A DNA stretch of 17,841 nucleotides from Lachnospiraceae bacterium UBA7026 (lineage in GTDB: Bacteria > Bacillota > Clostridia > Lachnospirales > Lachnospiraceae): assembly GCA_002494165.1 (NCBI GenBank), contig DLBH01000043.1, forward strand, positions 1-17,841. Direction: 5' to 3'. A model generated the notes under the pieces. It was not told the origin of the DNA. It saw only the letters and a program-made list of their open reading frames with translations, and searched no databases. This document shows positions 7,724 to 14,183 of the stretch, one piece after another (within the stretch, counting starts at the first letter, position 1; each line of letters starts with the position of its first letter). The translations under genes and the position numbers were made by a program.

Positions 7724-8351
7724 TGTGCACCATCCTTATCAATTTATTTGTTTTCCCAGGGTCCTTGCCGCCGGAGCGCAGAACCGTCCCCACCATCCTG
7801 TCCGGCTTCTCTACGGCAGAGCTTAAGTCGATCACGTCGGGCCCTACCTTCCTGATGGCCTCCAGGACATTATTATCATCAATACCGCCGGCCAGGAAGA
7901 TCTTCTTTCCCCGCCGGTCCAGACTGCTTATAAGGCCCCAGTCGAAGGTCCGGCCGCTGCCGGGCACCTTGCTGTCAAAGAGAAAGCCAGCAATCTTCTC
8001 CTTATCTCTTAGTCTTTCAAATTCATGGAGATTATCCACATTAAAGGCACGGATCACAGGAAGCCTGACCTCCTGGTAAAGGTCCTCCCCAAAGCTGCCG
8101 TGAATCTGCAGGACATCAAAGTAGTCCCCAGCCTCCAGTTCCCGGATCTGGTCCAGGTCCGGAGATATGGTCACAGCCACCCGGCTGATACCTGGCCTGA
8201 CTCTTCCTGCCAGCCTCCGGGCCTCCTCTATGGACAGGTTCCTCTTGCTTTTTGCCACATATAAGATAAATCCCACATAATCGGGACCTGCTTCATTGAC
8301 CAGCTCAATGTCTTCCTCACAGACCATACCACATATTTTTATTTCTGTCAT
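7713..8351 (-). CDS. trpF: Phosphoribosylanthranilate isomerase
   Basis: The protein has 212 residues. TrpF performs the Amadori rearrangement of phosphoribosylanthranilate. The acid/base pair is visible as Cys7 in EIKICGM and Asp126 in [17 protein letters not shown], the same numbers as in the Thermotoga enzyme. A GTG lies one codon earlier, directly after the trpC stop, but ATG at 8349-8351 gives the canonical N-terminus and has AAGG seven bases upstream. The trpC stop is four bases away, and the 3' end overlaps trpB. Its substrate is the product of TrpD, which this operon does not encode. Confidence 0.96.
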   Translation of the reverse strand: MTEIKICGMVCEEDIELVNEAGPDYVGFILYVAKSKRNLSIEEARRLAGRVRPGISRVAVTISPDLDQIRELEAGDYFDVLQIHGSFGEDLYQEVRLPVIRAFNVDNLHEFERLRDKEKIAGFLFDSKVPGSGRTFDWGLISSLDRRGKKIFLAGGIDDNNVLEAIRKVGPDVIDLSSAVEKPDRMVGTVLRSGGKDPGKTNKLIRMVHNEE

Positions 8352-8354
8352 CAC

Positions 8355-9203
8355 TCAACCTTCCCAGTCAGCAAGGATTTCCGGGCTCTGGTCCCCTGCC
8401 TTTCCCTGCCGTTCTTCCTTGTAGATGGCCTTCCAGCGGGCAGCCAGGTCCTTTGGATGGTCGGAGAACATGAAGGCTCCACCGATTAAGAGGGCATCCA
8501 CCTGGCAGGAAGCCAGGAAGCGGATGTGGGCATCCTCTGTCACCCCGCTCTCTGAAACAAAGACCGTTCCCTCCGGCACCATGGGCCGGAGTCTGGCCGT
8601 ATTATCCAGGGAAATGGAAAAATCCTTCAGGTTGCGGTTGTTGACTCCCACGATTCTGGGATTGAGCCGGAGAACCCTTTCCATCTCCTCCTGGTCATGG
8701 GTCTCCATCAGCACATCTAAGGACAGGTCCCGGGCCAGCTGATAATAGTCAGCCAGATGGGCATCATCTAAGATGGCCGCAATCAGGAGGATGCAGTCGG
8801 CGCCGATGGCCCGGGCCTCATAGATCTGGTAGGGGTCTATGATGAAATCCTTGCGGATCATAGGCAGGGGGGATATGGCCCGGATCTGACGGAAATAATC
8901 CACATTTCCCAGAAAATGATCCTCCTCTGTCAGGCAGGAGATGGCGTCCACAGAGGCATTGTAATCATCGATCCGATCTGTCAGGTCCATGGTCTGGGCT
9001 ATGCTGCCCAGGCTGGGAGAGGCCTTCTTGAACTCACCGATGATGGCCAGGTCCGATCCTGCCAGGGCCTGGTAAAAGGTCTTTCCTGCCTTGGTCTCCG
9101 GGCCGGTCTGGTCTGCCACCCGCCTCATCTCTGTCTCGGATATCTTCCTCTTATGCTCAACCAGTCTTTTCTTTTTATCTTCAACGATCACATCTAAAAT
9201 CAT
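8355..9203 (-). CDS. trpC: Indole-3-glycerol phosphate synthase
   Basis: The protein has 282 residues, about 20 longer than the usual 255-262, and the extra length is a polar C-terminal tail after residue 260. The TIM-barrel motifs are intact: GEFKKASPSLG (58-66), IRKDFIIDPYQIYEA (116-130), METHD (166-170), GVNNRNLKDF (186-195), VFVSESGV (214-221) and LIGGAF (239-244). It closes the indole ring from CdRP in the cytosol. Its ATG overlaps the trpG stop in an ATGA arrangement, with GAGGTG upstream serving as ribosome site. Confidence 0.97.
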   Translation of the reverse strand: MILDVIVEDKKKRLVEHKRKISETEMRRVADQTGPETKAGKTFYQALAGSDLAIIGEFKKASPSLGSIAQTMDLTDRIDDYNASVDAISCLTEEDHFLGNVDYFRQIRAISPLPMIRKDFIIDPYQIYEARAIGADCILLIAAILDDAHLADYYQLARDLSLDVLMETHDQEEMERVLRLNPRIVGVNNRNLKDFSISLDNTARLRPMVPEGTVFVSESGVTEDAHIRFLASCQVDALLIGGAFMFSDHPKDLAARWKAIYKEERQGKAGDQSPEILADWEG

Positions 9204-9862
9204 AAAATCACCTCATCTCTTCCGGCTGACCCGGCCCCTGCATATTCAGAAAGTTCATGGAGACCTTTACCATCCTGTTGACCGACACGGCCCGGCCCCT
9301 GCATATTGAGAAAGTTCTCAACCATCCTTTTGCCGTGTTCCGTGTAGATGGACTCGGGATGGAACTGGATGCCGATCAGGGGGTAGTCCCTGTGGGCCAT
9401 GGCCATAATCTCCCCGTCCTCCGTCCTGGAAAGGACCTCGAAGTCCCCGGGCAGGCTGGCCTCCTCCACTGCCAGGGAATGGTACCTGGCCACTTTGATG
9501 GGTGAGGGGATCCCGGCAAAGATGCCCTTGCCCCCGTGGCTGATGGTGGACTGCTTGCCGTGCATCAGTTCCCTGGCATGGACGATCCTGGCCCCGAAGG
9601 CCGCCCCGATACTCTGGTGGCCCAGGCAGATGCCCAGGATGGGTTTGGTCCGGTAGAATTCCTGAACCAGGTCCATGCAGATTCCCGCTTCAGCGGGAGA
9701 TTTGGGCCCAGGGGAAAGGATAATCCTTTCCGGATCCATCTGCCGGATCTCTTCCAGGCTGATCTTGTCATTGCGGATTACATCTATATCTTTCTGGAAA
9801 ATACCCACATACTGGTAAAGGTTGTAGGTAAAAGAATCATAATTATCGATCAGCAGTATCAT
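9200..9862 (-). CDS. trpG: Anthranilate synthase glutamine amidotransferase subunit with novel C-terminal tail
   Basis: The protein has 220 residues, about 30 longer than typical TrpG/PabA (about 187-190). It is a class I glutamine amidotransferase that supplies ammonia to TrpE. Cys79 (GICLGHQ), His168 and Glu170 (QFHPES) form the triad, and the N-terminus MILLIDNYDSFTYNL is canonical. The family's usual end is reached at about residue 187 (ENFLNMQGPG). The remaining tail is encoded by a duplicated copy of that same end read in another frame (9230-9256 against 9291-9317). The start overlaps trpE by ATGA and the stop overlaps trpC by ATGA. The protein may also serve PabB if no separate pabA exists. 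trpD, usually the next gene, is missing. Confidence 0.96.
   Translation of the reverse strand: MILLIDNYDSFTYNLYQYVGIFQKDIDVIRNDKISLEEIRQMDPERIILSPGPKSPAEAGICMDLVQEFYRTKPILGICLGHQSIGAAFGARIVHARELMHGKQSTISHGGKGIFAGIPSPIKVARYHSLAVEEASLPGDFEVLSRTEDGEIMAMAHRDYPLIGIQFHPESIYTEHGKRMVENFLNMQGPGRVGQQDGKGLHELSEYAGAGSAGRDEVIL
9230..9317 (-). repeat. Out-of-frame duplication of the trpG 3' end
   Basis: Two 27-bp copies (9291-9317 and 9230-9256) match at 26 of 27 positions, with a period of 61 bp. In its ancestral frame the downstream copy reads Arg-Met-Val, a short insert, then NFLNMQGPGQPEEMR and a stop at 9208-9210. The upstream copy reads RMVENFLNMQGPGR. Because 61 is not a multiple of three, the live frame crosses the second copy in a shifted frame (ELSEYAGAGS) and terminates inside the trpC start codon. 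Confidence 0.93.
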
Positions 9863-11271
9863 AAGTCTTCCTCCTTTACCAGCACCTTGGCCAAGGCCCG
9901 GACCTTATTGCAGCATTCCTGGTACTCGCTGACAGGGTCACTGTCGGCGACGATGCCGGCGCCGGCCTGGATATAAACCTTATTTCCTTTTTTGATCATG
10001 GTCCGGATAGTGATGCAGAAATCCATATTCCCGTTAAAATCAATGTAACCCACGGCACCCCCGTAGAGGCCCCTCCGGACATTTTCCAGTTCATCGATGA
10101 TCTCCATGGCCCGGACTTTGGGTGCCCCGGACAGGGTTCCTGCCGGCAGGAAGGAAGAGATTAGGTCCACCGGATGAAAATGCCCTTTCTTTTTTCCCTC
10201 CACCGTGGTCACGATATGCATGACATGGGAATATTTCTGGATGTGCATGAAGTCCACAACCTTGACCGTGCCGAACTCAGCGATCCTGCCCATATCATTC
10301 CTGGCCAGGTCCACCAGCATGACATGCTCGGCCCGCTCCTTGGGATCCTTCAATAGGTCGGCGGCCAACCGCTCATCCTCTTTCTGGTTCCTGCCCCTGG
10401 GCCTGGTACCGGCGATGGGGTTGGTCTCCACCAGCTTATCCTTATGCTTGACCACCATTTCCGGGGAACTGCCGATAATCTCAAAATCCCCGAAATTAAA
10501 ATAGTACATATACTGGGAAGGGTTGATCTGACGCAGCTCCTGGTAGAGGGCAAAACCGTCCTGGCCGGTCTCGATGGTCCAGCGCTGGGAAAGAACGGTC
10601 TGGAAGACATGACCCTCCACGACATAGTCCTTGATCTTGTTGACCTTGGCACAGTAGGCCTCCAGATCGTCCGACTGTTTAATAATCTTCCCGTCCGGCT
10701 CTATGGCCGACGGCCCTTTGTCAGGCATATTTGCAAAGGCTTCCTGAATCATGCCGGCACACCTGGCCTCTCCCCTGGCCCTTCCCCGGTCATTGTCTTC
10801 TTCAATAACTACGGCGGTCATGGTCTCCGCCAAATGGTCGATGGCCAGAAATTCCGTCACCAGCATAAGCTGGATGGTCTCAATGCCGATCTCATCAGGA
10901 TTGTCATCGGGCAGGTCCTCCCGGTACCTGACGAAATCATAGGCCAGGGCTCCCACCAGGCCGCCTGTAAAATAGAGCTGGCCATCGTCCCGGCGGATTT
11001 CGAAATCGCTGTAGTAGATTTTCAGCAGGTCCATGGGATTGCCCTCCATGGTCAGACAGCTTCCGTCTGCCCGCCTTACCTGCAAACCCTTTTTATCCGA
11101 CCGGATAATCTCCTCCGGTTCCTTGCCCATGAAGACATATCTTCCGTTATTCCTGTCATAGCTTTCTAACAGAAAGCCTCTGTCCCTGCCCACAAAGCTC
11201 TGATAGATCTGGACAGCTGTCTCGTCTATGAGACTGACTGTCTTTGTGTAGGCTCTTCTGATACGTTTCAT
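9859..11271 (-). CDS. trpE: Anthranilate synthase component I
   Basis: The protein has 470 residues from the ATG at 11269-11271, which has AAAGGAG five bases upstream. An open frame continues 46 codons further upstream (to 11409), but that part is Pro/Arg-rich, has no ribosome site and does not resemble TrpE. TrpE aminates chorismate and eliminates pyruvate to give anthranilate, using ammonia from TrpG. The motif LLES at residues 34-37 is the classic tryptophan feedback-inhibition site. NPIAGTRPRG, with Ala rather than the Lys of PabB, separates it from aminodeoxychorismate synthase. LPAGTLSGAPKVRAMEIID and GGAVGYIDFNG complete the chorismate-binding domain. First gene of the trp operon, behind a T-box. 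Confidence 0.97.
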   Translation of the reverse strand: MKRIRRAYTKTVSLIDETAVQIYQSFVGRDRGFLLESYDRNNGRYVFMGKEPEEIIRSDKKGLQVRRADGSCLTMEGNPMDLLKIYYSDFEIRRDDGQLYFTGGLVGALAYDFVRYREDLPDDNPDEIGIETIQLMLVTEFLAIDHLAETMTAVVIEEDNDRGRARGEARCAGMIQEAFANMPDKGPSAIEPDGKIIKQSDDLEAYCAKVNKIKDYVVEGHVFQTVLSQRWTIETGQDGFALYQELRQINPSQYMYYFNFGDFEIIGSSPEMVVKHKDKLVETNPIAGTRPRGRNQKEDERLAADLLKDPKERAEHVMLVDLARNDMGRIAEFGTVKVVDFMHIQKYSHVMHIVTTVEGKKKGHFHPVDLISSFLPAGTLSGAPKVRAMEIIDELENVRRGLYGGAVGYIDFNGNMDFCITIRTMIKKGNKVYIQAGAGIVADSDPVSEYQECCNKVRALAKVLVKEEDL

Positions 11272-11291
11272 CCAAACTCCTTTCCTGGCCT

Positions 11292-11338
11292 GCCGGACCT
11301 GCCGCCGGTCTCCCGGCCCTGGCGGTCTTTTTTCCGGC
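11292..11338 (-). other. GC-rich hairpin just upstream of the trpE ribosome site
   Basis: The minus-strand RNA can form an inner stem GCCGG-GAGA-CCGGC (11304-11317) enclosed by GCCGGA/TCCGGC (11333-11338 and 11292-11297). It ends about nine bases before the trpE Shine-Dalgarno. It lies after the T-box terminator, so it would be present only in read-through transcripts. It could affect translation; no ligand or known family is recognised. Confidence 0.4.
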
Positions 11339-11414
11339 ATATCCCTGTGTCTGACCTGGCAGAATGCCTGTCCGGGCAAGGGAAGCTTTGCGGGAGGGTT
11401 TTCATTCATAACCG

Positions 11415-11473
11415 GATATTATCTTATGTGAAAAAATCCTATGTGGAAATACCTTATGGAAAATTATCCTGTG
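11415..11473 (-). repeat. Four degenerate 14-16 bp tandem repeats in the trpE leader
   Basis: Between the T-box terminator and trpE, four consecutive A/T-rich units occur (plus strand 11415-11430, 11431-11445, 11446-11459, 11460-11473), with consensus resembling AAAATATCCTATGTG. No gene or hairpin explains them. Confidence 0.6.
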
Positions 11474-11489
11474 AATGAAAAAATGTATG

Positions 11490-11525
11490 AAAAAAGTCCC
11501 TGACTAAATCTCTTTAGTCAGGGAC
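11490..11525 (-). terminator. T-box intrinsic terminator ahead of trpE
   Basis: A perfect 13-bp stem (arms 11513-11525 and 11496-11508, 4-nt loop) is followed on the minus strand by six T residues (11490-11495). It is the off-state terminator of the T-box leader. The competing antiterminator uses the T-box element just upstream. Confidence 0.95.
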
Positions 11526-11790
11526 GAAATCATTCCTTTTTATTCCGCGGTGCCACCCTGGTTAGCGGGCAAAATACATGCCTCACACTCCCCTTTTCAG
11601 ATACGGGTCCGAAGGACCGATATCCTGCCCCTGTAACGCGAGGACGCGGCGTCAGCTAATGGCAGTATTCCTGCTTTCACCTTGCATCTCCCAAATCCAT
11701 TCCTTCTCCGCTGCCACACCGGTTTCCACCCTCCCGGCTCTCTGGACTGTCAGACTGGAAAAGTACTAATTTTGTTCACAGACTTTAATC
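11490..11790 (-). ncRNA. Tryptophan-specific T-box leader (riboswitch)
   Basis: The leader of about 300 nt contains the T-box element GGGTGGCACCGCGG (minus strand, 11545-11558), followed by the terminator. Upstream, Stem I shows the AGAGAG and GGTGGAAACCGGTG blocks (about 11710-11740). The specifier loop reads GAA-UGG-A, with UGG at 11697-11699, the tryptophan codon. The antiterminator bulge is UGGC (11552-11555), whose variable base C pairs with discriminator G73 of bacterial tRNA-Trp, an independent check on specificity. Uncharged tRNA-Trp binding should stabilise the antiterminator and switch on trpEGCFBA. The 5' boundary is inferred from the promoter at 11797-11825. Confidence 0.95.
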
Positions 11791-11796
11791 CATTAC

Positions 11797-11825
11797 AGTA
11801 TAACAATTATAAATCTATCTGTCAA
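11797..11825 (-). promoter_or_regulatory. Sigma-A promoter of the trp operon
   Basis: On the minus strand the consensus -35 box TTGACA (11820-11825) and TATACT (11797-11802) are spaced by 17 bp in an A/T-rich stretch. Transcription should start near 11790, immediately before T-box Stem I. Confidence 0.88.
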
Positions 11826-11884
11826 TGTTATGAAAGATAAAGATTTCATTTTATGTCAAAATCATCTTCTTCCATGGAAACCGT

Positions 11885-12031
11885 TATCCTTCCTGTCACC
11901 GGGACAAACTGTCAGAATAGTCTTCTAACTGTCAAAATCTCAGTCGTCAAGAATGGTCATCCCTCCTGTCAGGACAATCAATCATCAGAATAGTCTTTCT
12001 CCTGTCAGGACAATCCGTCGTCATAGTGGTC
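11885..12031 (-). repeat. Four tandem 36-38 bp repeats beginning in the ttcA-like stop region
   Basis: Four adjacent units occupy 11996-12031, 11959-11995, 11923-11958 and 11885-11922. The consensus on the minus strand starts GACYAYTCTGAYGAY, and most units end in TTGTCCTGACAGGAGG. The first unit contains the last eight codons and the TGA stop of the ttcA-like gene (Asp-His-Tyr-Asp-Asp-Gly-Leu-Ser-stop). Unit 2 still reads Asp-Tyr-Ser-Asp-Asp. The copies degenerate with distance from the gene. They fill most of the interval up to the trp promoter. Confidence 0.85.
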
Positions 12032-12955
12032 CAGAAAATGATGTCTGATCCCGTCCTCCTTGTAGGCGATCACCGTAGCCAGGTTGACATTTTCCACGCT
12101 TCGGAAAATATTTTTTACGATCACCGGATCCCGGTCCTCCAACATGGCCAGCAATTCTTTGGTCTCCTGGCGCTTGGATATTTTTTCCTCCCTCTGTCCC
12201 GCGGCAAGGGCCTCGGTCATCCGGCAGGCGCACTGGATAAATTCCAGGCCGTTGTAGTCCTTCCAGCGGATGATGTCTCTCTCTCTGATGAGATAGAGGG
12301 GCCGGATCAGCTCCATGCCTTCAAAATTAGTGCTGTGGAGCTTGGGCATCATGGTCTGGATCTGGGATCCGTACATCATCCCCATGACAATGGTCTCGAT
12401 CACGTCATCATAATGATGACCCAGGGCAATCTTATTACAGCCCAGCTTCCTGGCATTACTGTAAAGATAACCCCTGCGCATCCTGGCACAGAGGTAGCAG
12501 GGGGAATCCATGCTGACCTCGTCAACCACCTCAAAGATATCCGACTGGAAGACCTGGACCGGCACATGAAGTATCCGGGCATTGGTCATAATCGTCTGGT
12601 AATTGACCGGATTGTAGCCTGGATCCATAACCAGAAAGACCAAATCAAAGTTTTTCTTGCCATGCCTCTCCAGTTCCTGGAAAAGTTTGGCCATGAGCAT
12701 GGAGTCTTTCCCTCCCGAGATGCAGACGGCAATCCTGTCCCCGTCCTTGATCAGCTCATAGTCATTGATGGCCTTGGTAAATTTCCTCCAGATCTCCTTG
12801 CGGAACTTCTTTATGATGCTCCTTTCAACCCGGCGGTGGTAGGGCTCCTCTTTTTTAGCTTTTTTTACCGGCTGGCCGGTCTGCCGGTCCATGGCCTGGT
12901 CCGTTATAGTACCGTTCTTATAGTCCAGGGACCGGTCTGTCGTTTTTTCATCCAT
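12005..12955 (-). CDS. TtcA-like tRNA thiolation PP-loop ATPase
   Basis: The protein has 316 residues. The N-terminal 40 or so are polar and variable. A PP-loop, ISGGKDS, lies at 79-85; CYLC (Cys153/Cys156) and the pair Cys242/Cys244 (QCAC) could supply the three cysteine ligands of the [4Fe-4S] cluster used by TtcA, which makes 2-thiocytidine-32 in tRNA. GHHYDDVIET (179-188) is the conserved adenylation-domain motif. The family also contains TilS, TtuA and uncharacterised Firmicutes paralogues, so the tRNA position modified is uncertain; the spacing of the second cysteine pair (C-x-C rather than a single Cys) is unusual. ATG is preceded by AGGGA nine bases upstream. The gene is 168 bp downstream of azlD; no terminator is seen between them. 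Its 3' end is repeated in tandem downstream. Confidence 0.85.
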   Translation of the reverse strand: MDEKTTDRSLDYKNGTITDQAMDRQTGQPVKKAKKEEPYHRRVERSIIKKFRKEIWRKFTKAINDYELIKDGDRIAVCISGGKDSMLMAKLFQELERHGKKNFDLVFLVMDPGYNPVNYQTIMTNARILHVPVQVFQSDIFEVVDEVSMDSPCYLCARMRRGYLYSNARKLGCNKIALGHHYDDVIETIVMGMMYGSQIQTMMPKLHSTNFEGMELIRPLYLIRERDIIRWKDYNGLEFIQCACRMTEALAAGQREEKISKRQETKELLAMLEDRDPVIVKNIFRSVENVNLATVIAYKEDGIRHHFLDHYDDGLS

Positions 12956-13123
12956 ATATACTATTCCCTATTTGTTCTGCAGGTCTGCCAGCCTGCCCTT
13001 TATAATCCCTGACTTTTCTTCTTTCCTCCACAGCAGCTAATCAGCATATAATCCTCTTACATGACTTCTGTACTGTGGTTTGCAACACATTTCCTAATAG
13101 CTTTTATAATGGTTCCCGGACCA

Positions 13124-13441
13124 TTAAAGGAAGGAAAGGGCCATCTCCACCAGGAAAACGCAGGAGCAGGCTCCCACGGCAACCACAATCAGACTCCTGT
13201 CATAGATGGCCAGGATAATGGCCACCACAAAAGCTGCAGCCGCGGAGACCATATGGTCCGTGGCATAGAGGATGGCCGGAAAGGTCATGGCTGAAAGGAC
13301 GGTGTAGGGTACATAGTAGAGGAAGGACCGGAAAAAACGGTTTGTAATCTTCTTTTTCATCAGTACCAGGGGAATGACACGGATCAGGTAAGTAACCACT
13401 GCCATCACCAGCAGGTATGGAAGAAAGACTTTATAATCCAT
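13124..13441 (-). CDS. azlD: Branched-chain amino-acid exporter, small subunit (AzlD)
   Basis: The protein has 105 residues with four hydrophobic segments (about 7-23, 40-58, 64-82, 86-104), a size and layout typical of AzlD. The N-terminal motif TYLIRVIPLVLMKKK matches the family. It acts in the membrane with AzlC to export branched-chain amino acids and analogues. Its ATG overlaps the azlC stop by one base (TAATG), so the two are co-translated. Confidence 0.92.
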   Translation of the reverse strand: MDYKVFLPYLLVMAVVTYLIRVIPLVLMKKKITNRFFRSFLYYVPYTVLSAMTFPAILYATDHMVSAAAAFVVAIILAIYDRSLIVVAVGACSCVFLVEMALSFL

Positions 13442-14133
13442 TAATCATCCACCTCCTCTACAGGGAAGATCAGAGCCCCGGCAGCCGACGCGGCCAGGGT
13501 ACATATAATGATGGAGAATCCACCGGATATGCCTGAGAAGACAGGCACATACCTGAGGATCATACTGATGGCGATGGCCATCAGAACCACAATCAGTACC
13601 TTGCGGTTATCCCGCGCTACCGGGACAACAATGGCGATAAACATACCATACAAGGCTACACCCAAAGCTCCCGAAATCATGGAGGGCAGGACATTTCCCA
13701 GGACAGCTCCCAGGAAGGTGCCCAGGCTCCAGCCAAATATGGGCAGGATAGTCAGGCCTGCAAAATATTCTTTTTTTATCTCTTCGTGGGATATGGCCAC
13801 TGCGTAGATCTCATCGGTCACCGCGAAACCAAAAATCCACCGCCACAGGCCCTTGAAATCCTCCTCCACCTTCTGGGAAAGGGAGATAGACATGAGCATA
13901 TAACGAAGGTTAATGATAAACTGAGACAGGGCCAGCTCGATGAGCGTCCCTGCCTCAGCTATGATGGTCAGGCCGGCGAACTGGCCTGCCGATGTCAGGT
14001 TAGTCAATGAAATCAGAACTGCCTGGAAGGTGGTCAATCCATTTTCGACGGCAAGAATACCAAATGCAAAGGATACAGCGATATAGCCCAGGCAGATGGG
14101 AATGCCGTCTCTCAGTCCGTCTTTAAAATTCAT
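13441..14133 (-). CDS. azlC: Branched-chain amino-acid exporter, large subunit (AzlC)
   Basis: The protein has 230 residues, typical of AzlC, with several hydrophobic helices. The N-terminal signature GIPICLGYIAVSFAFGILA is characteristic, followed by LTNLTSAGQFAG and SQFIINLRYMLMS. It forms an efflux pair with AzlD. The start lies 50 bp after the purD stop, with AGAGG upstream and no terminator between, so it may be transcribed with the pur genes. An Lrp-type regulator, often found next to azlCD, is not present here. Confidence 0.94.
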   Translation of the reverse strand: MNFKDGLRDGIPICLGYIAVSFAFGILAVENGLTTFQAVLISLTNLTSAGQFAGLTIIAEAGTLIELALSQFIINLRYMLMSISLSQKVEEDFKGLWRWIFGFAVTDEIYAVAISHEEIKKEYFAGLTILPIFGWSLGTFLGAVLGNVLPSMISGALGVALYGMFIAIVVPVARDNRKVLIVVLMAIAISMILRYVPVFSGISGGFSIIICTLAASAAGALIFPVEEVDD

Positions 14134-14183
14134 GGTTTTGCCTCTGCCGCTGCCTGCCGGCGCGGCTCTAAGTCCCGCTGGGA

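Noticed and set aside
8355..8430. Tail duplication at the trpC 3' end, suggested by its extra 20 residues
   Set aside because: Only a short GGCAGGG echo is seen; no convincing second copy of the gene end.
11272..11409. 46-codon N-terminal extension of TrpE, or an attenuator leader peptide rich in Trp
   Set aside because: It has one Trp codon only, no ribosome site at its ATG, and the ATG at 11271 has a strong site and the normal TrpE start. A T-box already provides tryptophan control.
11843..11872. Nine-codon open frame on the minus strand between ttcA and the T-box promoter
   Set aside because: Very short and without a well-placed ribosome site; it lies upstream of the promoter and most likely arises by chance.
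11885..12031. CRISPR array
   Set aside because: Units are directly adjacent with no unique spacers, are degenerate, and begin inside a coding sequence.
13108..13125. Hairpin AATGGT/ACCATT at the azlD stop as a terminator
   Set aside because: Only six base pairs, overlaps the stop codon, and no U-tract follows on the minus strand.
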